A stretch of DNA of 61,666 nucleotides from Prevotella sp. UBA2809 (GTDB lineage: Bacteria > Bacteroidota > Bacteroidia > Bacteroidales > Bacteroidaceae): contig DEHD01000033.1 of NCBI GenBank assembly GCA_002351725.1, positions 1 through 61,666 of the forward strand, in the 5' to 3' direction. Position 1 is the stretch's first letter, and every line of letters begins with the position of its first letter. The notes under the pieces were generated by a model, which was given only the letters and a program-made list of their open reading frames with translations, ran no database searches and had not been told where the DNA came from. Of the stretch, positions 9,035 to 17,277 are shown one piece after another. The position numbers and the translations under genes are program-made.

Positions 9035-10222
9035 ATGCTGACAGGAAAAACGATTGTACTGGGCGTTACGGGCGGTATTGCTGCCTACAAGAGCGCCAAT
9101 CTGGCCTCGATGCTCATTAAGCTGCATGCCGATGTGCATGTGATAATGACGCAGAACGCCACTAAGTTCATCACGCCGATGACGTTCGAGACACTTACCA
9201 ACAATAAGTGCATCGTTGATACCTTCGACCGCAACTTTTCGTTCGATGTAAAACATGTGTCGCTGGCCAAGCGTGGCGACCTGTTTGTTGTGGCTCCCTG
9301 TACAGCTAATGTTATCGGTAAACTTGCCCACGGCATCTGCGACGATATGCTCACCACCACCATGCTGGCCACACGCGCTCCAAAGCTTATCGCGCCAGCC
9401 ATGAATACTGGTATGTGGGAGAACCCTATCCTGCAGGACAATCTTGTTAAACTAAAGGGCTACGGCTATCACATCATCGACCCGATTATAGGCCGACTGG
9501 CTTGTGGCGATACGGGCACTGGCAAGATGAACTCCGAGGAGGTTATTGTTGAGCATATCCTCACGTTTTTGGCCAAGGAGCACGACTTGAAGGGTAAGCG
9601 ATTCCTTATTACAGCAGGTCCTACACAAGAGTCTATCGACCCTGTTCGCTATATCACCAACCACTCTTCTGGCAAGATGGGCTACGCAATTGCCAAGATG
9701 GCCCGTTTGCGTGGCGCTGAGGTTACGCTGGTTTCTGGTCCTGTAAATATCAAGCCTTTCGAGGGTGTGGATTTAGTGCCTGTTAAGAGCGCTAAGGATA
9801 TGTTTGATGCCGTTACCACTCGCAGCACTGAGGCCGATATGGTGATTATGTGTAGCGCTGTGGCCGACTATACACCAGCTGAGTATTCTGACCAGAAGGT
9901 GAAGAAACACGATGGCGATATGGCCATCCAGCTCACTCGCACTCAAGACATTCTGGGTTGGCTTGGCGAGCACAAGAAGGCAGGCCAGACATTGGTTGGA
10001 TTCTCGATGGAAACGGAGGATTTGATTGAGAACTCGCGCACCAAACTGCTGAAGAAGCACGCCGATATGATCTGCGCCAACTCTATTGCTGATGGCAATA
10101 CAGGCTTTGCCGTAGATACCAACAAGGTTACAATCATCACCAACGACGCTGTAACCGAGTTGCCTCTGTGTTCTAAGGAGGAGACAGCCGACAAGATACT
10201 CTCGCACATCCTAACACTATAG
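9035..10222 (+). CDS. coaBC: bifunctional phosphopantothenoylcysteine decarboxylase/phosphopantothenate--cysteine ligase
   Basis: Two consecutive steps of CoA synthesis in one 395-residue cytoplasmic flavoprotein. The N-terminal CoaC half has the FMN-binding start GVTGGIAAYKS, the active-site His in DVKHVSLAK and the PASANT-like box APAMNTGMW. The C-terminal CoaB half starts near ITAGPTQESIDPVRYI and contains NHSSGKMGYA and the conserved KVKK lysine region. Its ATG follows directly on the octamer repeat after panD; coaX starts 6 bases downstream. Confidence 0.96.
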   Translation: MLTGKTIVLGVTGGIAAYKSANLASMLIKLHADVHVIMTQNATKFITPMTFETLTNNKCIVDTFDRNFSFDVKHVSLAKRGDLFVVAPCTANVIGKLAHGICDDMLTTTMLATRAPKLIAPAMNTGMWENPILQDNLVKLKGYGYHIIDPIIGRLACGDTGTGKMNSEEVIVEHILTFLAKEHDLKGKRFLITAGPTQESIDPVRYITNHSSGKMGYAIAKMARLRGAEVTLVSGPVNIKPFEGVDLVPVKSAKDMFDAVTTRSTEADMVIMCSAVADYTPAEYSDQKVKKHDGDMAIQLTRTQDILGWLGEHKKAGQTLVGFSMETEDLIENSRTKLLKKHADMICANSIADGNTGFAVDTNKVTIITNDAVTELPLCSKEETADKILSHILTL

Positions 10223-10228
10223 CACGCT

Positions 10229-10987
10229 ATGCATATTCTGATAGATATCGGCAATTCCACCGTTGTTATCGCTATGACTGATAACAAAGGCGACATCACT
10301 GCTACATGGCGATTCAAGACCAAGAAGGAAGAGACGGCCAGTTTCTTCCGCTACGAACTGCGCCAAGGACTTCGCAAGTACAATGTGGAGGCTGCTGATA
10401 TTGAAAAAATCACCATTTCATCGGTAGTTCCTGAGGTAAATGATGACATCGCGCAGGCTGTAGTCGACCTTACAGGCATCACTCCACACTTCTTCTCGAT
10501 AGCCGACGCTGAGGGTATTATCACCATCGACGTAGAGTCGCCCTCGCAGTTAGGCAAGGACCGTTTGTCCGATGCTATTGGAGCCGCACGCTGCTATGGC
10601 GTACCAGCCATCGTCATCGACTTTGGCACAGCTACCACACTGGGAGTTATCGATGAAAACGGAGTTTTTAAGGGCGGAATGATTATTCCTGGCGTAAAGA
10701 CATCACTTAGCGCATTAAGCACTCGAGCATCGCAACTTCCATCAATAACTATCGAGAAACCTGCCCATTTCATCGGCCGAAACACCTTAGAGTGCATGCA
10801 GAGCGGCATACTTTACGGCACAGCAGCAATGATTGACGGACTTATTGACCAGCTCAGTACCACCCTCAACGCGACACCAAAAATAATAGCCACAGGCGGC
10901 ATGTCGAAGACCATAGTCCCCCACTGCAAACATCAAATAACCATCGATCCTTACCTACTCTTCAAAGGATTATTGCCTTTAGATTAA
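10229..10987 (+). CDS. coaX: type III pantothenate kinase
   Basis: Phosphorylates pantothenate, the first committed CoA step. The 252-residue protein is a type III enzyme (ASKHA fold): phosphate loop DIGNSTVVIAM at residues 5-15, catalytic-region motif GKDRLSDAIGA and second ATP motif DFGTATTLGV. It ends the panB-panC-panD-coaBC-coaX operon. Its stop codon overlaps the stop codon of the convergent phosphatase gene. Confidence 0.95.
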   Translation: MHILIDIGNSTVVIAMTDNKGDITATWRFKTKKEETASFFRYELRQGLRKYNVEAADIEKITISSVVPEVNDDIAQAVVDLTGITPHFFSIADAEGIITIDVESPSQLGKDRLSDAIGAARCYGVPAIVIDFGTATTLGVIDENGVFKGGMIIPGVKTSLSALSTRASQLPSITIEKPAHFIGRNTLECMQSGILYGTAAMIDGLIDQLSTTLNATPKIIATGGMSKTIVPHCKHQITIDPYLLFKGLLPLD

Positions 10988-12909
10988 ACCCGAATACACA
11001 TCATTGACAGGTCATCGTTAGGCTCGGCGCCATTACGATGTTTCTCTACTTCAGCAGCAAGGGTATCTATCACTTGCTTCGACGATTCGAATTGTGTGTT
11101 ACGCAAGATACTAAGCAGAAGTTCGTTACCAAACTGCTGTTGCTGGTCGTTTTCGGCTTCGGTGAGACCGTCGGAATATATGAAGAGTGGACGCCCCTTG
11201 ATGGTATCTATCTCTTCGCCAACGTATTCGAGTCCAGGCCATAGTCCAAGTGGTGCATTTGATTCCATTTCAAGGAAGTCGCCTTTCGATGACGAGCCAC
11301 CTATCACAGGAGGATTATGACCAGCGTTACAGAATGATAGATGCCCGCTCTTAAGGTCTATCAGACCTACAAAACAAGTAACAAACATGCCGTTTTCATT
11401 GTCTTTGCCCGAAAGAGCATCGTTCATACGTGTACATATCTCAGCTGGCAACATGCCTTGTTTGGCCAATGTCTGGAAAAGTCGTGTGGCCTGAGCCATA
11501 AATAGCGATGCGGGTACTCCCTTGCCGCTCACGTCGCCCAGACAGAAGTAGAGCTGTTCGTCGGCCATCACATAGCCATACAGGTCGCCACCAACCTCTC
11601 GTGCAGGAGCCATCGAGGCATACATATCCAGACCATCGAGATGTGGGAACTCGTGTGGCACCATACTCATCTGTATTTCTCTGGCAATGCGCAATTCGCT
11701 TTCTATCCGCTCCTGCTCTGTTTTTAGCTTAGCCAATCTGCGAGCAGCCTGTAGCCTAAATATAACAAAGACAACAAAGGCTAACAGCACTATTACTACA
11801 ATGGCCATTACCAGAATCATCTGGCGTCGTTCACTCTCCATCTTTTCACGCTCTTGCTGTGCTTTTATCTCATCTAGCTCGTAGCGTTTGTTCAACTCAT
11901 TCAGTTGCAACAGGGTCTCTCCTTCTCTCAGCGAGTCCACAAGTGTATGGAACTGATCCAAAAAACTGTAAGCATCTTTCCATTTTCCCAGTCCCGACAG
12001 TATCTGGGCACGTTGTCCCAGTATCTCTACGTATGCATTTACGTCGAGTTCTTTAGCTAATGGCAGCTGCTGGTCGTTCAGTTTCAGTGCTTCTGCATAA
12101 TTTTTTCTTTCAATGGCCAGTCTTGCACGATAGCCCATAACCTCGTTTCGTGTAACCTGCGACCATCCCGTCTTTTCAAGATGCAGCACCACCGAGTCTA
12201 CTTGCAAGGCAGCCTTGTCGAAATCCTTTTGATGAATATAGTACAAATAGCATGAATGATGATAGTAGTACAGCCAGTTGTGGAATTGAATGGGCTTAAG
12301 TGTTGTGTCTTTGCGGCATTCCTCGATGTATGCTCTCCATTCGGCCAGTGTGCTTCGCATCTTATCGGCATTATGAAGGTTTTTCAGCTCTGTGAGATAA
12401 TAAACATAAATGCTGTTTTTCTGAAATGGTGCGCCATTAGCAGGGTAGTTACTCAATGCTGCCTCGAAACTACTTGCCGATTCTTTGTAATTTCCCTGTC
12501 CGTCGTATACCAGACCTTTGATAAATTCAGAAGCTGTGAGTCCGTACTTGTTGCCTCGTTTGGTGGCGTCGTCGTGTATCTCCTGTACCACTTTTATTGC
12601 CTTACTGTATTCGCCACTGAAACTGTATTCCTCGCCCAGCATCATCCATGTATCATAGTAATCAGACCACAGCTCATGCTCGCGACAGAAATCCAGAACC
12701 TCTGGCAACTTCATCTCAAGCGAATCGTGGATATTGTTGTTGTAGTAATACGCCAAGACTCTATATTGGTCTCGTACCTGTTGAGCCCAGGCAGCAGAGT
12801 CTTTTTGTTTGCTACTTTTACTGTCATCAGTACTTCTTCCATTTTGTTGGCCGCAACCAAACACTAAAGCTAATAGTATGATGGCGCAAAGGTTAATAAT
12901 CTTTTTCAT
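10984..12909 (-). CDS. TPR lipoprotein with C-terminal SpoIIE-type PP2C phosphatase domain
   Basis: 641-residue putative signalling phosphatase. The N-terminus is a lipoprotein signal with Cys at about residue 19 (LALVFGCG). Then come helical TPR-like repeats (about 45-330), a coiled stretch, a single membrane helix at about 364-386 (MILVMAIVVIVLLAFVVFVIF is its hydrophobic core), and an RsbU/SpoIIE phosphatase domain with AREVGGDLYGY, CLGDVSGKGVPASLFM and SDGLTEAEN. By analogy with RsbU it may act on a phosphorylated anti-sigma antagonist, but no such partner is nearby. A weak TATTTTTG box lies at 12936-12943. It is convergent with coaX. Confidence 0.9.
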   Translation of the reverse strand: MKKIINLCAIILLALVFGCGQQNGRSTDDSKSSKQKDSAAWAQQVRDQYRVLAYYYNNNIHDSLEMKLPEVLDFCREHELWSDYYDTWMMLGEEYSFSGEYSKAIKVVQEIHDDATKRGNKYGLTASEFIKGLVYDGQGNYKESASSFEAALSNYPANGAPFQKNSIYVYYLTELKNLHNADKMRSTLAEWRAYIEECRKDTTLKPIQFHNWLYYYHHSCYLYYIHQKDFDKAALQVDSVVLHLEKTGWSQVTRNEVMGYRARLAIERKNYAEALKLNDQQLPLAKELDVNAYVEILGQRAQILSGLGKWKDAYSFLDQFHTLVDSLREGETLLQLNELNKRYELDEIKAQQEREKMESERRQMILVMAIVVIVLLAFVVFVIFRLQAARRLAKLKTEQERIESELRIAREIQMSMVPHEFPHLDGLDMYASMAPAREVGGDLYGYVMADEQLYFCLGDVSGKGVPASLFMAQATRLFQTLAKQGMLPAEICTRMNDALSGKDNENGMFVTCFVGLIDLKSGHLSFCNAGHNPPVIGGSSSKGDFLEMESNAPLGLWPGLEYVGEEIDTIKGRPLFIYSDGLTEAENDQQQQFGNELLLSILRNTQFESSKQVIDTLAAEVEKHRNGAEPNDDLSMMCIRV

Positions 12910-12935
12910 TCAGGCGATTTGTTTTAAGTTCGCTG

Positions 12936-12943
12936 CAAAAATA
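12936..12943 (-). promoter_or_regulatory. possible -7 box for the PP2C lipoprotein gene
   Basis: CAAAAATA on the plus strand (TATTTTTG on the minus strand) fits TAnnTTTG, 27 bases before the start codon. A-rich context makes this less certain than the others. Confidence 0.45.
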
Positions 12944-13002
12944 AGAATAAATACCGTATGTTCCAAATAATCAACAAAGTTTTTGCTTTTATCTGTCAAT
13001 TA

Positions 13003-13034
13003 TTTGGTTGTTTCATCAGTAATCACTATCTTTG
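13003..13034 (+). promoter_or_regulatory. promoter of the M23-like/S41 fusion gene
   Basis: TTTG (13003-13006) and TATCTTTG (13027-13034) with a 20-base spacer. It argues that translation starts at the ATG at 13087, not at an in-frame ATG at 12958 that lies upstream of this promoter. Confidence 0.75.
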
Positions 13035-13086
13035 CTGCCAGAAACATAATGTAGATTATAATTCAACTATAAAAAGTAACCCATTT

Positions 13087-15051
13087 ATGAAATTTATTTC
13101 TATTCTGCTTTCATTAGCTTCGTTATCAGTTTCAGCACAGAACTCAAAATGGCTGTGGCCCATCGAGGGTGCTAAGACAGGTGAAAACATTGTATGTCAG
13201 CCTCAGGACCGTATCGACAAAGAACTTAATATCGGCAATCTGTTTATTGCAGCCCCCGAGGGCACTACGGTAGTAGCTCCTGTAGATGGAACTATCGGAG
13301 CTCTGTATGTAGTAGCCAACACATCTCTCAAACAATCCGTTACCTATGGTAATGATGGCGGCACGTTCGATAAGTCGCGCGAGAAGTTGGCTAACGACAA
13401 AAAACTGCCAATGGGTCTGAAATATATTAATGGCTCTATCATGCTGCGCTTGGCAGATGGGCGTAAACTATATATTTCAGGTCTGCGTGGCAATATTCCG
13501 TTTAAAACGGGGCAACGCATCACAAAGGGGCAGAAGCTCGGCACTGTGGCGTACGACTATCGAAAGATAGCTCAGCCGCATATCAGCATCAGTGTATCAG
13601 GTAAGGATGGCAAAAATGATGACCCAATGACGCCTTTTGGACTTAAAACCACCTTTAAGAAGATTGCGCCACAGGTTACACCAAAGACGCTAACCATTAA
13701 GCAGGCCAACGAGGATTTTGATTTCCTCGTATCTTCCATAAAGGAGTGCTATCCCTCGTTCGACGACATCATCAGCGAGGAGAAATGTCAGCAGTTTGTA
13801 AGCAGCGCCAAGGAGAAACTCAAGGCTCCCATCAGCTATAACAAGTTCTATCAGATTGTGCGTAATACCTTCAGCCTGCATTTTCTGCACGATTCACACG
13901 CATGGATAGACACCGACGATCCATCAATTACAGCCAACTATTGTGTGCCACATTTGTTTATTGGTTCACTTAACGGAAAGCTGATTGTTACCCAGGCACA
14001 AACAAGCTATGAGAAATATCTTGGTAAGGAGGTTGCGGCTATAGATGGTGTAGATGCCAAGACGCTGATAGAAAGGCTGCGTAATGTAGCAAGTAGCGTA
14101 GATGGCGATAACCAGTCGTATATCAACACGTTTATGCTGAAAGCATGGAGTTATATAACTGGTAATAATCTTACAAGGCATCTTTCGGTGGTAAAAATGG
14201 CCGATGGTTCGGTGGTTCGCGACCAGTGGATACCAGCCAGTCAGGTAAAAGGTGTAAAACCGTCTGCAGGAAAAACAGCCTACTATCAACGAAAATACGC
14301 TAACCAAGAGGTGCAATATAACTTTGCTATGAAGGGAGATAACGTTGCCATGCTTACACTTAGCGACTTTTGCCTGGACGAAGTGCAGATGGAAGCCATT
14401 GCCGATAGCCTGATGCGCCACAAAAACGTGCCTAATCTGATTATCGATGTACGCAACAATCCTGGTGGACAAATCGATGTTTGCAATCGTTTGGTGTCGT
14501 GGTTCATTGATAAGCCCACAAAGGAGACTAATCACTACGACAAGGTGAATAGCAACGGCATATATCAAAGCTTTGTTCATTGCATGAACATCCCCGCTGA
14601 CGACAAACCATTCGAGGACTATGTGGCTCGTGATGGACAGACAGGTTTTTATAGCCCATCGTCGATAGCAGATGTTATCTATCCAGATAGCGCCGTGCAT
14701 TACGGCGGACGTGTGATTATTCTGACTGATGAGACGTCGAAGAGTGCTGCATCCGACTTCCCTGCCATATTGGTTCGCAACGGGCGAGCCATCACCGTAG
14801 GGCGTGAGACGGGCACAGGCTACCACTATATGACGGCCGTTAAGTTTGCGCATCTCGCCCTGCCACACTCCCACATTGAGTACACATTGCCACTGGTTAA
14901 GAGCGTTGCCGACGATACAGTTTCTGACCGTTTCCCTGCTAAGCGAGGACTGATGCCCGACGTAGAAGTTCCACTTACATACGATGAAATCTATGCACCA
15001 GAGGGCGACCCCATCATGGAAAAAGCCCTCGAGATATTAAATGCGAAATAA
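13087..15051 (+). CDS. exported fusion of a degenerate M23-like domain and an S41 peptidase
   Basis: 654-residue protein with signal peptide (MKFISILLSLASLSVSAQ). Residues about 30-195 look like an M23 LytM-type domain (APEGTTVVAPVDGTIGALYVV, FKTGQRITKGQKLGTV, PHISISVSG, DPMTPFG), but the usual zinc ligands are largely missing: only one His remains in the final HxH-like site. From about 200 onward is an S41 peptidase: LIIDVRNNPGGQ, then TSKSAASDF with the likely nucleophile Ser at about residue 553, and GRETGTGYH. The M23-like part may be a binding module rather than a peptidase. The gene stands alone between divergent and unrelated neighbours. Confidence 0.88.
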   Translation: MKFISILLSLASLSVSAQNSKWLWPIEGAKTGENIVCQPQDRIDKELNIGNLFIAAPEGTTVVAPVDGTIGALYVVANTSLKQSVTYGNDGGTFDKSREKLANDKKLPMGLKYINGSIMLRLADGRKLYISGLRGNIPFKTGQRITKGQKLGTVAYDYRKIAQPHISISVSGKDGKNDDPMTPFGLKTTFKKIAPQVTPKTLTIKQANEDFDFLVSSIKECYPSFDDIISEEKCQQFVSSAKEKLKAPISYNKFYQIVRNTFSLHFLHDSHAWIDTDDPSITANYCVPHLFIGSLNGKLIVTQAQTSYEKYLGKEVAAIDGVDAKTLIERLRNVASSVDGDNQSYINTFMLKAWSYITGNNLTRHLSVVKMADGSVVRDQWIPASQVKGVKPSAGKTAYYQRKYANQEVQYNFAMKGDNVAMLTLSDFCLDEVQMEAIADSLMRHKNVPNLIIDVRNNPGGQIDVCNRLVSWFIDKPTKETNHYDKVNSNGIYQSFVHCMNIPADDKPFEDYVARDGQTGFYSPSSIADVIYPDSAVHYGGRVIILTDETSKSAASDFPAILVRNGRAITVGRETGTGYHYMTAVKFAHLALPHSHIEYTLPLVKSVADDTVSDRFPAKRGLMPDVEVPLTYDEIYAPEGDPIMEKALEILNAK

Positions 15052-15070
15052 CAATATACAGATTTAAGAT

Positions 15071-15161
15071 ATTTCTTTGGATTTTTTCGAATTTTGCGGA
15101 ATTATTTCTTTGGATTTTTTCATTTTTCGCCGAATTATTTGTTTGGATAATTTCTTTTTCG
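15071..15161 (+). repeat. 33-bp tandem repeats upstream of the AAA-DUF4143 gene
   Basis: Two adjacent 33-base units (15071-15103, 15104-15136), both beginning ATTTCTTTGGATTTTTTC and ending GAATT, plus a shortened third unit (15137-15161) beginning ATTTGTTTGGAT. The third unit supplies the TTTG of the -33 promoter element, so the repeats abut the promoter and are not transcribed from it. Confidence 0.85.
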
Positions 15162-15169
15162 TATATTTG
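15138..15169 (+). promoter_or_regulatory. promoter of the AAA-DUF4143 gene
   Basis: TTTG (15138-15141) lies 20 bases before TATATTTG (15162-15169). The -33 element is part of the third 33-bp repeat unit, which suggests that the repeats influence this promoter. Confidence 0.7.
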
Positions 15170-15192
15170 CACCCAGATAATCAGGCAGTTAC

Positions 15193-16554
15193 ATGTATTA
15201 CGAAAGAATTATTGATAGACATCTTAAAGAATGGGCCGAACGCCCTGTTCATAAACCAGTCTTGCTTCGTGGAGCGAGACAGGTAGGCAAATCGACTGCA
15301 GTAAGACATCTGGGCGAGTCGTTCAGGTATTTTGTCGAGATAAACCTTGAAAAACAACCTAACTATATAGAGTTGTTTAAGAATGATCTTGATGTAAAAC
15401 GTATCGTACCACAGATGGCTGCTATGTGCGGTATGCCGATTATTGCTAACGAGACGTTGCTGTTTATCGACGAGATACAAGAAAGTCAAGAGGCTATTAT
15501 GGCTCTGCGATATTTCAAGGAGGATATGCCCAATCTGCATGTTGTGGCAGCAGGTTCGCTGCTGGAGTTTGTACTCGATGACATACCAACTTTTGGTGTA
15601 GGACGCATACACTCCATGTATATGTTCCCAATGACATTCGATGAATTCTTGCAAGCAAATGACGAACAGCTTCTGTTGGATGCTCGTCGCCAAGCCAATG
15701 CTGATTCGCCCCTGCCCACACCTCTACACGACAAGCTGGTCGGATTGGTTCGTACCTTCATGTTGGTTGGTGGAATGCCTGAATCTGTTGCCAAGTGGGC
15801 CGAAACGCACGATTATCTGCAGTGTCAGGAGGTACAGGATGATATCATAACTGGTTACGAAGCCGACTTTCCGAAATACAAAAAGAAGGTCGATCCCCAG
15901 TTGTTAGTTGCCACCATGCGTAGTGCAGCTACACAGGCAACCAATAAATTTGTATACTCTCAGGTGGCAGGTGGATATAAGACTGCTGAAGTGAAAAAAG
16001 CCCTTGATTTGCTTATCAAGGCAGGTATTTTGATTCCTGTCACACATACAGACGGCAACGGGCTCCCTCTTGGCGACGAGGCCGACGAGAGTTATCGCAA
16101 ACTGCTACTGCTTGATACAGGACTGATGTTGAGACTGCTCAACATGTCAATGGGCGATATATCTTCTATCACCACACATATCCTTACTGCTACAGCAGTC
16201 GATTTGGTTAACAAGGGCCCAATGGCCGAAATGCTTGCAGGATTGGAAGTCCTACACTACCTTTCGCCAAATATCCATCACGACCTGTTCTACTGGGTTC
16301 GTCAGGCAAAGAATTCGTTAGCCGAAATAGATTATCTACTTTCGCGCGACATGAAAGTGCTGCCTCTCGAAGTTAAAGCTGGCGTACAGGGCGGAATGAA
16401 GAGTCTATGGGACTTTATGCGCGACAAGAAACTATCGCAAGCCATACGTTGCTCGCTCGAGAATTTTGGAAAGTTCGATTATATCGACCCCAAAGCCGAC
16501 AATGCCGTACGCCACGTTGAGATAGTTCCGCTTTACGCTATATCTCAAATGTGA
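15193..16554 (+). CDS. AAA ATPase with C-terminal DUF4143
   Basis: 453-residue P-loop protein of the widespread AAA_14/DUF4143 family. Walker A is GARQVGKS at residues 27-34 and Walker B LLFIDEIQE near 89-97; DUF4143 fills the C-terminal half and ends with a segment (LPLEVKAG) seen in restriction-endonuclease-like folds. The physiological role of the family is unknown. Copies are often numerous in Bacteroidales genomes. It is monocistronic: own promoter with repeats upstream, terminator-like hairpin downstream at 16658. Confidence 0.9.
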   Translation: MYYERIIDRHLKEWAERPVHKPVLLRGARQVGKSTAVRHLGESFRYFVEINLEKQPNYIELFKNDLDVKRIVPQMAAMCGMPIIANETLLFIDEIQESQEAIMALRYFKEDMPNLHVVAAGSLLEFVLDDIPTFGVGRIHSMYMFPMTFDEFLQANDEQLLLDARRQANADSPLPTPLHDKLVGLVRTFMLVGGMPESVAKWAETHDYLQCQEVQDDIITGYEADFPKYKKKVDPQLLVATMRSAATQATNKFVYSQVAGGYKTAEVKKALDLLIKAGILIPVTHTDGNGLPLGDEADESYRKLLLLDTGLMLRLLNMSMGDISSITTHILTATAVDLVNKGPMAEMLAGLEVLHYLSPNIHHDLFYWVRQAKNSLAEIDYLLSRDMKVLPLEVKAGVQGGMKSLWDFMRDKKLSQAIRCSLENFGKFDYIDPKADNAVRHVEIVPLYAISQM

Positions 16555-16657
16555 TTACAGTCTTAAAATAAAAGGCCTAAAGATATGTCATCATGCTTCT
16601 GGAATATGGCCTCGTATAGCTAAAGAATATCGAGCACTCTGTGAAAAAACACAAAAG

Positions 16658-16682
16658 AAGGGGAGTCATCGCGAGCCCCCTT
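16658..16682 (+). terminator. hairpin terminator, first copy of a dispersed repeat
   Basis: AAGGGG at the left pairs with CCCCTT at the right around an ATCGC loop (stem of about 10 pairs with two mismatches). A near-identical copy lies at 21918-21942. It is about 100 bases beyond the AAA-DUF4143 stop codon. The remaining gene-free stretch 16555-16905 holds this hairpin, then the blaI promoter region; I see nothing else in it. Confidence 0.65.
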
Positions 16683-16807
16683 GCTTGTTATAGCGAAAAT
16701 GTATTGTCTTAATTGTCTCATTTGTCACAAATCAGAGTTGTATCTCACCAAATACCATAAAGTTAAGCGGTGTAAACAACTATTTAATGAAGTTAACTGG
16801 AATAACT

Positions 16808-16853
16808 AACTACAAAAAATAGTTGCATCTTTACAAACAAATAGTTACCTTTG
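16808..16853 (+). promoter_or_regulatory. blaI promoter with candidate BlaI operator
   Basis: TTG at 16823-16825 and TACCTTTG at 16846-16853 form the promoter (20-base spacer). AACTA-N7-TAGTT (16808-16824) is an inverted repeat overlapping the -33 element, with more AACTA and TAGTT copies around it. A BlaI-type repressor encoded just downstream would be expected to bind a dyad in such a position; the exact site is inference. Confidence 0.55.
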
Positions 16854-16905
16854 CCGCCAGATACTGAATGTAGTGAATAATTCAACAATTAAAAGGTAAC
16901 CCAAA

Positions 16906-17277
16906 ATGAAGAAACTTACGAATAAGGAACGTGAAGTGATGGAGCTGTTCTGGCAGCATGGTCCGTTGTTTGTACGCGAACTCTTGGAGTACTACGAAGA
17001 GCCACGTCCACATTTCAATACATTGTCAACCATCGTGCGCCGACTGGAACTGCAAGGTTTCTTGGGACATAAGCAATATGGATCTACTTATCAGTATCAA
17101 GCACTGATTACTGAGCAAGATTATGCCCAAAGCAACATCTTCCGTCTGGTAGAAAGTTATGTAAAAGACTCGTACAAAGGACTTGTCTCTGCTTTTCTGA
17201 AAGAAGAAAAGCTTTCCACCGATGATCTACGCGAACTCCTAAGCCAAGTAGAAGAACTAAAATCACAAGAAAAATGA
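16906..17277 (+). CDS. BlaI/MecI/CopY-family transcriptional repressor
   Basis: 123-residue winged-helix repressor: LTNKEREVMELFWQHGP is the first helix region and NTLSTIVRRLELQGFL the recognition helix, followed by a C-terminal dimerisation part. Family members are cut or released by an M56 membrane protease when a signal arrives. The next gene, overlapping by 4 bases, is exactly such a protease. No beta-lactamase is nearby; the likely regulated genes are the TlpA and TPR genes downstream. Confidence 0.93.
   Translation: MKKLTNKEREVMELFWQHGPLFVRELLEYYEEPRPHFNTLSTIVRRLELQGFLGHKQYGSTYQYQALITEQDYAQSNIFRLVESYVKDSYKGLVSAFLKEEKLSTDDLRELLSQVEELKSQEK

Noticed and set aside
12958..13086. N-terminal extension of the M23/S41 gene
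   Set aside because: A promoter box at 13027-13034 lies inside it, and the signal peptide starts at 13087.
13966..14874. 302-residue reading frame antisense to the S41 fusion gene
   Set aside because: Shadow of a strongly supported protein on the other strand; no promoter and no family features.
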